From NCBI RefSeq assembly GCF_031846385.1, contig NZ_JAVRHV010000007.1:1-64000 (forward strand): a stretch of DNA of 64,000 bases, read 5' to 3'. Source of the DNA: Urechidicola vernalis (lineage in GTDB: Bacteria; Bacteroidota; Bacteroidia; Flavobacteriales; Flavobacteriaceae). This document shows, in pieces, positions 51,410 through 60,182 of this stretch. The number at the start of each line of letters is the position of its first letter. Position 1 is the stretch's first letter. The notes under the pieces are model-generated. The model had not been told where the DNA came from, ran no database searches, and saw only the letters and a list, made by a program, of their open reading frames with translations. The translations under genes and the position numbers were made by a program.

Positions 51410-52401
51410 GAAATAGGATTCATCCATTTAAAGTTGTACTTCGTATCCGGAATTACAATTCTTTCAGTAATTCTAGTCATACGGGCTGGCAACTTCATTA
51501 AATAATCACGTGCTTTTTCAGCTTCTGGAGTTAACCCGGTAATTTTATCTATTTCCCAAGCCTTGTTAAGCTTACTAAGAATATCAACATAATCGAAACC
51601 AGTATACACACCACAACGCTGTGCAACAGTAGAAAATTGATCAAACAAGTCACCTTTTTGCCCTCCAGATTCACGTAAGTGCATGGCAGGCATAACAATT
51701 TTATGTTTCATCATATGATGAAAAGCTAGCATCATTTCACTAGGATCATATTTAAAAACTTGTCTAATAAACTCAGTATATGCCAAATGATGTCTCATTT
51801 CATCACCAGCAATAATTTTTGACATTTTAGCCAATAATTTATGTCCTTTTTTACGAGCAATTTTTGCTACGTTATTATGAGAAACATATGTTGCCAATTC
51901 TTGAAAACTTGTATACACAAAGTTTTTATATGGGTCACGAGCCGTACCGATATCAAACCCATCCGAGATTAAATGTTGTGTAGTGATTTCAACTTCACGC
52001 ATGTTTACGCGCCCAGATAAATAAAGGTATTTGTTCAAAACATCACCATGTCTGTTTTCTTCTCCTGTCCAAGCTCTAATCCATTTTGCCCAGCCATTAT
52101 CTCCACCACCTTCACTGTGTTGTGATACGCCATCGACATCAACTAACCAAGATTCGTACGTTGGTAATGCTTCCTCGGTAATAGTATCACCAATTAAGCA
52201 CACCCAAAAGTCATCGTCTAACTCTTTAGAGATTTCTCGAATTTCTTCAATCTCATGAATAAAGCTATCGCTTTGTGGATTTGGTAAAAAATCGGTTGGT
52301 TGCCAAATTTTTTCTGGAGCAATTAAAAAATTATCAACCAAACTATCGATATTTTTTTCGATAGTTTTCATTACCTCTAAACGGATATTAAATGTAGACA
52401 T
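51406..52401 (-). CDS. Acyl-ACP desaturase (soluble di-iron type)
   Basis: Introduces a cis double bond into acyl carrier protein-bound fatty acids, using a di-iron centre. The two iron-binding motifs are clear: 'GEENRHGD' (~113-120) and 'GDEMRHH' (~199-205). An N-terminal Glu ligand is in the 'LPTYESWL' helix (~79-86). The length of 331 is close to plant and actinobacterial stearoyl-ACP desaturases. It needs reduced ferredoxin, which is not encoded nearby. It lies 12 bp downstream of plsC on the same strand, consistent with a membrane-lipid operon. Confidence 0.92.
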   Translation of the reverse strand: MSTFNIRLEVMKTIEKNIDSLVDNFLIAPEKIWQPTDFLPNPQSDSFIHEIEEIREISKELDDDFWVCLIGDTITEEALPTYESWLVDVDGVSQHSEGGGDNGWAKWIRAWTGEENRHGDVLNKYLYLSGRVNMREVEITTQHLISDGFDIGTARDPYKNFVYTSFQELATYVSHNNVAKIARKKGHKLLAKMSKIIAGDEMRHHLAYTEFIRQVFKYDPSEMMLAFHHMMKHKIVMPAMHLRESGGQKGDLFDQFSTVAQRCGVYTGFDYVDILSKLNKAWEIDKITGLTPEAEKARDYLMKLPARMTRITERIVIPDTKYNFKWMNPIS

Positions 52402-52413
52402 GACTAAATAATG

Positions 52414-53163
52414 TTAGTCTGGCAAAATTACGGCATTTTTAACCGTTTCTTCCACTTTTTCGAATAATTCAGGGAATTTTAATGATTTTGTTTCTATGGG
52501 TTCATGAACATCAAAAGTCAAATGAACACCTAATTCCATAGGAAAACCACCGAACTTTAAAAACTCCCATGAATTGTTAATTGTTACGGGTACTACCACC
52601 GAATTTGGAGCGAATTTGGTCAACATTTTTAACCCATTTTCTGAAAAACGTTTTGGTTTTCCATCGCGGCTTCTAGTTCCTTCTGGAAAAATAACAGCAG
52701 AAAAAGTCTTCTTTTCAATTAGTTGCCCTAATTTTTTAAGTACTGTTAAAGCTTGTTTTGGATTTTTTCTGTCAATTAAAGCACTACCTCCATGCCTTAA
52801 GTTAAAAGATACACTCGGTATCCCTTTTTCTAATTCTTGTTTGGCAACAAATTTTGGATGGTGTCTACGCATATACCAAGATAGCGTTGGAATATCATTT
52901 AAACTCTGATGATTTGAAACAATAATTAAAGGTTTGTCTGTTGGAAGGTGGTGTGAATTTCTAAATGAAATGCGCGTTCCTAAAATATGTAAAGTCCTAA
53001 CCAAACAAAGATTCATAAAATTGACAACATGCCTATGTGCCGTGTAGCCACCTATATTAAGTGAAAGCCATTGTATTGGGTGAAATAATACCAAAATAAG
53101 CCCAAAGAACAAATAGTATATTGCAGACAAGGGGTAAGCAATAAGTTTTTTTAAAAACGTCAT
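52414..53163 (-). CDS. plsC: 1-acyl-sn-glycerol-3-phosphate acyltransferase
   Basis: Acylates lysophosphatidic acid at the inner membrane. The 249-residue protein has an N-terminal hydrophobic helix (~9-30), the acyltransferase box H-X4-D in 'NHQSLNDIP' (His 85) and the glycerophosphate-binding motif 'FPEGTRS' (~159). It is upstream of the acyl-ACP desaturase (12 bp gap), so both likely adjust phospholipid acyl composition. A 17-bp gap separates it from the cytochrome b-like gene. Confidence 0.92.
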   Translation of the reverse strand: MTFLKKLIAYPLSAIYYLFFGLILVLFHPIQWLSLNIGGYTAHRHVVNFMNLCLVRTLHILGTRISFRNSHHLPTDKPLIIVSNHQSLNDIPTLSWYMRRHHPKFVAKQELEKGIPSVSFNLRHGGSALIDRKNPKQALTVLKKLGQLIEKKTFSAVIFPEGTRSRDGKPKRFSENGLKMLTKFAPNSVVVPVTINNSWEFLKFGGFPMELGVHLTFDVHEPIETKSLKFPELFEKVEETVKNAVILPD

Positions 53164-53180
53164 TAAATTTTTATTGAGGC

Positions 53181-53606
53181 TTAATTAAACCAAGTTGTCC
53201 AAGGAATTCTAGATAAAACAACAACTAAAGCCAATCCATAAAAAATGGCAATGGTTTTAAATTTAGCAGTATCGTTATCTTTCTTTTTATGTTTAGACCA
53301 ACCCATTGTAATTAGCACAATTGCAATAATCATCATTAACGGGTGTTCAACTGCTAATAATCGGGTATAAGAATCAAGATTTCCAATTCCATTTTCCTTC
53401 AATAATTTATAACCTGGAGACATAAAATACCAGCCCAATCCAATCAATAATTGAATGTGAGTTACAATTAAAGTAAATAGTGAAATACGTAAGTCTTTAT
53501 CTTTAAAATCTCTTTTAGAAGTTGTACCAGTTATGGCGTTTAGAGTTGCAATAATTAAGAAGGCTAAAACTAAATAGGCCCACCAAGAGTGAAGTTGAAG
53601 CATCAT
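53181..53606 (-). CDS. Four-helix membrane protein, cytochrome b-like
   Basis: A 141-residue inner membrane protein with four predicted helices. Histidines sit at helix ends or inside helices: 'LQLHSWWAYLVL' (~6), 'IVTHIQLLIGLGWYF' (~50), 'LAVEHPLMMIIAIVLI' (~91). This pattern suggests a heme-binding cytochrome b561-like fold, and flavobacterial relatives are often labelled 'cytochrome B'. Heme binding is not proven. It is the first gene of a minus-strand run continuing with plsC and the desaturase, and could supply electrons to it, but that is only speculation. Confidence 0.68.
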   Translation of the reverse strand: MMLQLHSWWAYLVLAFLIIATLNAITGTTSKRDFKDKDLRISLFTLIVTHIQLLIGLGWYFMSPGYKLLKENGIGNLDSYTRLLAVEHPLMMIIAIVLITMGWSKHKKKDNDTAKFKTIAIFYGLALVVVLSRIPWTTWFN

Positions 53607-53760
53607 GTTTTTTATGGTTTTGATTCGGAAGTAAAAGTACTAAATAAATTAAACCTAAAATTTTTGTTTATCTAAATTTCGATGTTATTGGTAGAAAAAT
53701 AGAGGGGACTTTCAATTTGATGAATTAGATTGTAGCATAAACTTATAAATTCAAATAAAT

Positions 53761-54942
53761 ATGGCTCAAAATAGAATTGCTTCAATTGATGTCTTACGTG
53801 CCTTAACCATGCTTTTAATGATTTGGGTCAATGATTTTTGGAGTTTAATTGACATTCCGAAATGGTTGCAACACGCATCTGCAACAGAAGATTATTTAGG
53901 TTTTTCTGATATAATTTTTCCACTATTTTTATTTATAGTTGGATTGAGTATTCCTTATGCAATTGCAGTAAGAAAGAAAAAAGGAGATTCGAATGTAGCA
54001 ATTGCAAAACATGTCTTAATCAGGTCTATATCTCTATTAGTAATTGGTGTATATATGGTCAATTTTGAATCTATCAATCACGATAGTACTAGTATTGGAA
54101 AGCAATGGTGGGAAATACTGATGGCGTTGGCTGTTGTGTTAATTTGGATGAATTGGAAGCGTAGTCCATTACCAAAAAAAATGCACATTCCAATACAATT
54201 GGTTGGACTCGGAATATTAATTTGGTTGGCCGTAGTATATAAAGGTGGTGCTCATGGAGATGTTTGGATGAAGACCCAATGGTGGGGTATATTAGGCTTA
54301 ATTGGATGGGCTTACTTGTTAAATGGGTTGGTCTTTTTATATGGAAAAGGTAAACTAGCCGTTATATTTGGTTTGTTTGTTTTATTGAATATTCTAGTAG
54401 TATTGAGTCATTCTGATCTACTCCCAAAATTACCAAAGTATCTGAGTTTCTTAGGAGTTTGGTATGGCGGGACGGTTCCAGTGTTTACTACAGGTGGTAT
54501 TTTAGCAACCTTACTTTTTCAAAGGTTGTCTATCAACAAATCCAAATCAATAGTAAGTGTACTAACGTTGATTGGAATAATATGTATTTGTTATGGGCTA
54601 TTGATAAGACCATATTGGGGTATTTCTAAAATACAAGGAACACCAGCTTGGGTTGGAATCTGTTTAGGAATTGGATTTATTTCATTTGCTGTTTTATATG
54701 TTATTTGTGATGTGAAAAAACACACGAAATGGGCAACTATTATTTCCCCTGCTGGTACTGCAACACTGACTTGTTATATGATTCCTTACTTTGTATATCC
54801 TATTGCTATACTATTGAATATAGACTTTCCTGATTTCTTAAATACGGGTGTTGTTGGACTTATAGGTTCTTTTGTTTTCGCATTATTAGTAGTGCTTTTA
54901 GTAGGTTGGTTTCAAAAAAGAGGATATAGTTTAAAGTTGTAA
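53761..54942 (+). CDS. DUF5009 / heparan-alpha-glucosaminide acetyltransferase-like membrane protein
   Basis: A 393-residue integral membrane protein with about ten helices. The start 'RIASIDVLRALTMLLMIWVN' (~5-24) and 'DIIFPLFLFIVGLSIPYAI' (~49-67) are the family hallmark shared with HGSNAT-type transmembrane acetyltransferases, which move acetyl groups from cytoplasmic acetyl-CoA onto extracytoplasmic sugars. Such genes often accompany glycan utilisation loci in Bacteroidetes. It converges with the SusD/SusC genes of the sialic acid locus across a terminator, so a role in handling acetylated amino sugars is plausible but unproven. Confidence 0.85.
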   Translation: MAQNRIASIDVLRALTMLLMIWVNDFWSLIDIPKWLQHASATEDYLGFSDIIFPLFLFIVGLSIPYAIAVRKKKGDSNVAIAKHVLIRSISLLVIGVYMVNFESINHDSTSIGKQWWEILMALAVVLIWMNWKRSPLPKKMHIPIQLVGLGILIWLAVVYKGGAHGDVWMKTQWWGILGLIGWAYLLNGLVFLYGKGKLAVIFGLFVLLNILVVLSHSDLLPKLPKYLSFLGVWYGGTVPVFTTGGILATLLFQRLSINKSKSIVSVLTLIGIICICYGLLIRPYWGISKIQGTPAWVGICLGIGFISFAVLYVICDVKKHTKWATIISPAGTATLTCYMIPYFVYPIAILLNIDFPDFLNTGVVGLIGSFVFALLVVLLVGWFQKRGYSLKL

Positions 54943-54960
54943 CTTTTAATTATTAAGCAT

Positions 54961-54990
54961 AAAAAAAAGAGGTCGTAAGACCTCTTTTTT
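54961..54990. terminator. Bidirectional intrinsic terminator
   Basis: Stem AAAAAAGAGGTC / GACCTCTTTTTT with loop GTAA; A-run on one side, T-run on the other. It serves the DUF5009 gene (+) and the susD gene (-). Confidence 0.9.
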
Positions 54991-55040
54991 CTTTCAAAAA
55001 TTAACTCAAATAATTGATGAAAATTAACTAAAAAACAAGT

Positions 55041-56537
55041 TTAATATCCTGGAGTTTGCTCTAATAATGGGTTTCTTCCAATCATATCATCCGTAATAGG
55101 TAATAGTAATAGATAAGCGTCGTTTACATACTGTACTTCTTGGAATACGTAACTGTCTCCAGCTCTTCTTAAATCCCACCATCTTTTACCTTCTCCAATA
55201 AATTCTTTGTAACGCTCATTTAAAATTGCATTTGCGTTATCAGTAGGAGTGCTATTTACATAATCATGTGTTGCTGGGTCATAGTTTGCTCCAAATGCTC
55301 TTGCTCTAATTTGGTTGATTTCTCCTGAAGGATCTTGACCTTTCAAGTTTTTAGCTTCAGCAATTAAAAGCAAAACATCTGCGTATCTGTACACTGGCAC
55401 ATCATTTTCGAAAATTCTATCCGTAGCATCTACCTTACCCAAGAATTTATTGAAAATTGAACCGAAATAAGCAGGCTCGTCATAAGTTGGGTAGCCAGTT
55501 CCTGCATTATCATCAATATATAATCTGATAAAAGTGGCATCCTTACGCTCATCATCATTATCGTCTAACAATAAAATTGTTTTTTCATGTTGTCCGTAAC
55601 GATTTGCACCTGCAATAACAAAGTCAATCATAGAATCTCCCGCATCGTTAAATTGAGGGTTGATCTCTGTACTTCTTCCAGTTAAACTATTGTAAATGTT
55701 AGAAGCTTCATCTCTTGTATAATCCATTGCAAAAATGAATTCACTATTATTTTCATTGTCTACGCCCCATAAAGTTGACATACTATCCTCTAAACTAATA
55801 CCTAATCCAGCAATTGAACCAAGTGCGGTTAAAGCTTCGTCTAAATCTGTATTTCCTCCGCCTAACAAGTTTCCAGACCAGATAAATACGTCTCCTTTTA
55901 GTGCTAGCGTTGCTGCTTTAGACCAATATACTTTACTGTCTTGGAAGAAACTGTTATCAGTTCCAAATGAACTTAAAGAGGCTGCAATATCAGCTTTTAT
56001 TTGTGCCATTACTTCCGTTTGAGAAGATCTAGGTTTACTTAATGCAGAAGGGTCAACATCAGCAAGAGGTTCCAAAATAATTGGCACATCTCCCCAGGTT
56101 TTTAATAGTGTATAGTAATAGAATGCTCTTAAACCATAAGCTTGTCCCATTACATGATTTTTATCTGCTTCTTCAACAAATGTAATGTTTGGTACATTTA
56201 GGATAAAGTCGTTAATTCTGTGAATTCTTGTATACAATCCGCCCCATCCACCAAAAGGTGCATTTGAAGCTGAAATATTAGATTCGATTAAGTCTAAATC
56301 GGCAGCAGACTCATAGGTTCTTCCACCCCAGATATCACTTCTTACTTCTCCTAATCTCCAAAACGTACCGGCAGATGATCTTAAGTTGGCGTGCATACCT
56401 GTAAGCGCTGTCATGGCTCCTTCTTCAGTATCCCAAAATCCGGCAGCGGTTAATTCGCTAGGACTGGTTAGTTCTAGTTGGCTTTCGCATGAACTTACAA
56501 GAACAGCGGCGAATAATATGTATATAATTTTTTTCAT
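55041..56537 (-). CDS. SusD/RagB family glycan-binding lipoprotein
   Basis: A 498-residue outer-surface lipoprotein with lipobox 'VSSC' (Cys 17). The SusD features are visible: 'GFWDTEEGAMTALTGMHANLR' (~33-53), TPR-like helices, 'AYGLRAFYYYTLLKTWGDVPII' (~133-154), 'YRYADVLLLIAEAKN' (~380) and 'RYKEFIGEGKRWWDLRRAG' (~440-458). SusD proteins form a lid on the SusC channel and capture the substrate. Here the substrate is inferred to be free or bound sialic acid because of the adjacent nanA-like gene. It lies 11 bp downstream of susC in one minus-strand operon. Confidence 0.94.
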   Translation of the reverse strand: MKKIIYILFAAVLVSSCESQLELTSPSELTAAGFWDTEEGAMTALTGMHANLRSSAGTFWRLGEVRSDIWGGRTYESAADLDLIESNISASNAPFGGWGGLYTRIHRINDFILNVPNITFVEEADKNHVMGQAYGLRAFYYYTLLKTWGDVPIILEPLADVDPSALSKPRSSQTEVMAQIKADIAASLSSFGTDNSFFQDSKVYWSKAATLALKGDVFIWSGNLLGGGNTDLDEALTALGSIAGLGISLEDSMSTLWGVDNENNSEFIFAMDYTRDEASNIYNSLTGRSTEINPQFNDAGDSMIDFVIAGANRYGQHEKTILLLDDNDDERKDATFIRLYIDDNAGTGYPTYDEPAYFGSIFNKFLGKVDATDRIFENDVPVYRYADVLLLIAEAKNLKGQDPSGEINQIRARAFGANYDPATHDYVNSTPTDNANAILNERYKEFIGEGKRWWDLRRAGDSYVFQEVQYVNDAYLLLLPITDDMIGRNPLLEQTPGY

Positions 56538-56548
56538 TTTTCTAATAT

Positions 56549-59500
56549 TTAAAATGTTACGTCAAGTCCTAATGTAAATGTTACTGGCATAGGGAACTGT
56601 CCGTATTGAACACCTCCAACTTCTGGTGTATCTCCACTCATACTTTTAAAGTAGTGTAGGTTACTTCCTGTTGCAAAAAGGTTCATGTTTTGAACAACAC
56701 CTTTAAATACATCTGTTGGTACGTTGTAATTTAAGGTTACCTCTCTAATAGCTAAGTAATCTCCTTTTTCCCAGAATTGGCTGTTACCTGCATTTTGTAA
56801 ACTCGTTGAACTTCCAAATGAACTTCCTTCATTTCCTCTCCAAACGTTTTTCGCTGCATTAACGAATACCATTCTAGGCCAATCTGTGTCAGTGTTTGTT
56901 GGTGTCCATGAATCTTTCACCTCAATTGGTTGGTTCAAGTTTCCTTGCGTTTGTCCATATCCTTTTGCTCTAATATGGTTCCAAACTAAATGACCAGTTG
57001 CAAAATCTGTTTTAACAAATAAGTTGAAGTTCTTGTATTTTAAACTAGACGTTAAACCTCCAACAAAATCAGGAGTAGTTCTACCAATCACTTTTCTATC
57101 TAAACTATTGATGACATCATCACCATTTTGATCTACCCATTTTACATCTCCAGCCCAACGTTGGTTACGGCTAAAGCCTGGCATAATCTCGTCAGTAATA
57201 TGGTTGTCTGCATCGGCATCTGCTTGATCTGTATAAATACGATCTTGAATGTAAGCAACAACTAAATCTGTTCCAACTCTCTGTCCTTCTTGTAGACCTC
57301 CAACCCATTCTTCTTGGCCTGTTTTAGCATTCCAGATTAATGTTCCGTATTGTCTATTTAAGTCATTGTCATTTTCTGGAAGATCAACTACATAATTTTT
57401 ATTGGCAGAAAATGTTGCTCCAACATTCCATGTCCAATCGTCGTTTCTAATGATGTCTCCATTAATTTGCATTTCAACACCTTTGTTTCTAATAGTACCA
57501 TTGTTTGTTAAAATGCTACTGAATCCAGTGTAATAAGGCAATGTTAAATTAGCTAATTTGTCTTCAATATCTCTAGAGTAGAAATCAGTAATTAATGTTA
57601 ACCTGTTATCAAATAACGCAACATCTAAACCTCCGTTAAGCGTAGTAGATTTCTCCCATTGCAAGTCTAATGTTGGTAAAGCAGTATTTGCATAACCAGT
57701 TTGTCCATTATAAACTCCTTGGCTACCATAAGCACCATACACACCGTAGTTGCTTAATACCTCTTGGTTTCCGTTAACACCATAACTCAATCTTGGCTTC
57801 ACTCTGTTTAAAACATTCGCAAAAGAAGAATTTATAAAGAAATCTTCGTTGTGTAAATTCCATCCAAAAGAAACTCCAGGGAAGAATCCGTATTTGTTAT
57901 TGCCTAATCTTGATGAACCATCATTTCTGAAAGTAAATGAGAATAAATATTTATTGTTATAATCGTATAACAACCTTCCGAATACTGAAGAAATTACATA
58001 TTCAGTTTCAAAACTTGAAGGAATACCATTTGCTTCTGCTCCAGCATTTAATGTTTCAATTAAATCCGTTGGAGAATTTCTTGTTCCTGCAGAAGTTGAA
58101 AAATAATTGTCTTTGTAATATTCAGCACCTAATAAAGCATTGAAATTGTGATTGTCAATTTTCTTAGTATAATTTAAAGTACCAGTAACTTGGTTTCTTA
58201 AAGTTCTGCCTAAACTAACAGCAGCTTCACGTCCAGTTCTTAATGGCCCAGTTGTGCTTCCAACTCTATAGGCTCTGTTAAAACTTTCGTTATGATTGTT
58301 AACTGTAAAGTGGCTTCCGTTAACCGCTAAGGTTAAGTCGTCAATAATATCCCAACTAATACCAACATTAGCTGATAAACGTTGCTCTAAGTTTTTTCTA
58401 ACAAATTTATCTTGGTAGTACAATGGGTTACCAAATCCTTGGTTTTGACCTACTGCATAAACATCAGACCAAGTTCCATCAGGATTATTATCGTAATCTC
58501 TAGATGTTGGTGCTTGCCCTTGGAATCTTCTAAATACGGTGTTGTCGCTACCTAGTGGACTTCTACTTAAATTAGAATGAGAATATAAAATGTTAGAGTT
58601 CACTTTTATGTTTTCTCTAATATTATAAGAGCCACTGAATTTACCAGAATATCTTTCAAATCCAGAACCTAAAATTAGTCCATCATTGTCTAGAATTCCT
58701 AAACCTAAATAGTAGGTTCCATCTTCATTACCACCGTCAAAAGATAAGTAGTGGTCTCTTGTACTACTATCTTGATAAATTCTATCACCTACGTCTTGAT
58801 TGTCATAGAATAAAATTTCTTGACTCGGATCTAAAATATCCGGAATAGAGTTCCAACCAGGCTGATTTAATAAATATTGATTTGCAGGTGTGAGTGTTTG
58901 TGTTGTAAAAGGTGAGTTAGTTGCGTTACCACCAGTTGCAAACGAGTTAGCACCAGTTAAAAACTGACGAATAAAATTAGGGTTGTTTAAAACCTGCTCT
59001 GCGTACTCATGACCTTGTCTGTTATAGTTCAAGAAATCTTCGGCAGTTAAGTATTCTTGATCGTTACGTTCGTTATTTATACTATACTTGTATTTATAGT
59101 TGATAGAACTTTTACCAGCTTTACCAGATTTTGTAGTTACCAAAATAACTCCGTTTGCAGATCTTGCTCCATAAATAGCAGTTGCAGCGGCATCTTTTAA
59201 TACCTCGATCGATTCAATATCGTCTGAGTTTAAGGCGTAAAAAGAACTTGGTATCCCATCAACTAAAATAAGCGGGTCTCCTTTACCGTCAAAAGTAGAT
59301 CCACCACGTAATACAATTTGAGGAGTAGAACCAGGTTGTCCTGTAGTATTGGTTACTCTTAATCCGGCAATAGTTCCTTGTAAGGCTGTTGCTGCGTTCG
59401 ATCTTGTTGAGGTTTCTAAAATTTCAGTATCTAATTTTGCAACCGAAGTAGTAAGTGTTGCTCTAGATTGTGAACCATAACCCGTTACTACAACTTCGTC

Positions 59501-59815
59501 TAGTACAGAGTCATTCTCTTCCATAGAAACGTTAATTGTAGTTTGATCTGCTACGGTAATCTCTTGTGTTGCGAATCCAACAAAACTGAAGACCAATACG
59601 TCTCCGGCCGATACATCAATAGAAAAGTTTCCATCAAAATCTGTTTCGGTTCCGGTGGCTGTCCCTTTAATTATTATACTCGTACCGGGCAGCGGTTCGT
59701 TTTGCGAGTCTGTTACAACTCCTGTAACAGTTTTAGTTTGACTATATGCGCTTGTGCACAGTATCATCAAACAAAGCATGAATATGCTTTTAATAAGTTT
59801 GTTTGTTTGTCCCAT
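56549..59815 (-). CDS. SusC/RagA family TonB-dependent transporter
   Basis: A 1088-residue outer membrane importer. After the signal peptide (to ~residue 25) come a carboxypeptidase-like regulatory domain ('TVTGVVTDSQNEPLPGTSII', ~29-48), a plug ('LQGTIAGLRVTNTTGQPGS' ~144, 'ILVDGIPSSFY', 'IESIEVLKDAAATAIYGARSANGVILVTT'), and a 22-strand-type barrel ending 'FTLGLDVTF'. It works with the adjacent SusD to import glycan or sialic acid, energised by TonB. The promoter and an operator palindrome lie just upstream and mirror those of the divergent nanA gene. Confidence 0.95.
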   Translation of the reverse strand: MGQTNKLIKSIFMLCLMILCTSAYSQTKTVTGVVTDSQNEPLPGTSIIIKGTATGTETDFDGNFSIDVSAGDVLVFSFVGFATQEITVADQTTINVSMEENDSVLDEVVVTGYGSQSRATLTTSVAKLDTEILETSTRSNAATALQGTIAGLRVTNTTGQPGSTPQIVLRGGSTFDGKGDPLILVDGIPSSFYALNSDDIESIEVLKDAAATAIYGARSANGVILVTTKSGKAGKSSINYKYKYSINNERNDQEYLTAEDFLNYNRQGHEYAEQVLNNPNFIRQFLTGANSFATGGNATNSPFTTQTLTPANQYLLNQPGWNSIPDILDPSQEILFYDNQDVGDRIYQDSSTRDHYLSFDGGNEDGTYYLGLGILDNDGLILGSGFERYSGKFSGSYNIRENIKVNSNILYSHSNLSRSPLGSDNTVFRRFQGQAPTSRDYDNNPDGTWSDVYAVGQNQGFGNPLYYQDKFVRKNLEQRLSANVGISWDIIDDLTLAVNGSHFTVNNHNESFNRAYRVGSTTGPLRTGREAAVSLGRTLRNQVTGTLNYTKKIDNHNFNALLGAEYYKDNYFSTSAGTRNSPTDLIETLNAGAEANGIPSSFETEYVISSVFGRLLYDYNNKYLFSFTFRNDGSSRLGNNKYGFFPGVSFGWNLHNEDFFINSSFANVLNRVKPRLSYGVNGNQEVLSNYGVYGAYGSQGVYNGQTGYANTALPTLDLQWEKSTTLNGGLDVALFDNRLTLITDFYSRDIEDKLANLTLPYYTGFSSILTNNGTIRNKGVEMQINGDIIRNDDWTWNVGATFSANKNYVVDLPENDNDLNRQYGTLIWNAKTGQEEWVGGLQEGQRVGTDLVVAYIQDRIYTDQADADADNHITDEIMPGFSRNQRWAGDVKWVDQNGDDVINSLDRKVIGRTTPDFVGGLTSSLKYKNFNLFVKTDFATGHLVWNHIRAKGYGQTQGNLNQPIEVKDSWTPTNTDTDWPRMVFVNAAKNVWRGNEGSSFGSSTSLQNAGNSQFWEKGDYLAIREVTLNYNVPTDVFKGVVQNMNLFATGSNLHYFKSMSGDTPEVGGVQYGQFPMPVTFTLGLDVTF

Positions 59816-59831
59816 ATTATATTACTTGTTT

Positions 59832-59844
59832 TATGTATAACATA
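59832..59844 (-). promoter_or_regulatory. Operator palindrome O1 (susC)
   Basis: TATGTATAACATA, a 5+3+5 palindrome of the form TATGT-N3-ACATA. On the minus strand it starts 3 nt after the -7 box, so it covers the predicted transcription start of susC. The GT-N3-AC core fits FadR-subfamily GntR regulators, one of which is encoded 1.8 kb away. Confidence 0.68.
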
Positions 59845-59847
59845 ATG

Positions 59848-59882
59848 CAATACTATACATTATTTTTTGAACAAACAAAAAA
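59848..59882 (-). promoter_or_regulatory. Promoter of susC-susD
   Basis: On the minus strand: TTTTTTG (59876-59882), a 20-nt spacer, and TAGTATTG (59848-59855), one mismatch from TAnnTTTG. The operator follows after 3 nt. Confidence 0.65.
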
Positions 59883-60130
59883 TCTTAGCCCAATCAGCGA
59901 AAATAAATGATTGAGTTTTAAAATTTTCCGAAAAATATGGAGGCAGACCAAACGGTTTTTTTTGTAGTTGGTTAGCGTCAATGTAGGTGATGGTTTGCTG
60001 TTAATCGATCTTGATTTAGGCTCTGAAATCTACCGTGTTTATTGGTTGTTTTTCATTATTTGGTTTGATTTAACCGACTTCTTTTTGTATCTTTAATAGA
60101 CGGAAATAATGTAATTATCTGCAATATTTC

Positions 60131-60161
60131 TTTGTTAATTCAATTCGGTTACCTAATATTG
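60131..60161 (+). promoter_or_regulatory. Promoter of nanA
   Basis: TTTG (60131-60134), a 19-nt spacer, and TAATATTG (60154-60161), one mismatch from TAnnTTTG. The predicted start is at about 60165, the first base of the operator. Confidence 0.68.
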
Positions 60162-60164
60162 CAT

Positions 60165-60177
60165 TATGTTATACATA
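60165..60177 (+). promoter_or_regulatory. Operator palindrome O2 (nanA)
   Basis: TATGTTATACATA, same TATGT-N3-ACATA form, 3 nt after the -7 box and 5 nt before the nanA ATG. It is the exact reverse complement of O1, and the identity extends to 21 bp including part of the -7 box. Confidence 0.7.
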
Positions 60178-60182
60178 TTAAA

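Larger units (their letters stand above)
59816..60182. other. Divergent regulatory region between susC and nanA (367 bp)
   Basis: No gene was found here. Two mirrored promoter-operator modules sit at the ends (59832-59882 and 60131-60177), each sharing a 21-bp perfectly identical inverted segment (59832-59852 and 60157-60177). The ~250 bp between them holds a weak hairpin (CAATCA...TGATTG at 59891-59913) and GGTT/AACC-containing stretches around 59958 and 60061-60075, possibly sites for another activator. Nothing else is recognised. Confidence 0.7.

Noticed and set aside
55735..56022. Plus-strand reading frame inside susD
   Set aside because: Serine/proline-rich shadow of the real minus-strand gene.
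59543..59845. Plus-strand frame across the susC start and its operator
   Set aside because: It lies antisense to the conserved SusC N-terminus and would cross the operator and promoter; no homology is visible.
59853..60130. Small RNA or small protein gene in the susC-nanA spacer
   Set aside because: No terminator, no convincing reading frame and only a weak hairpin were found.
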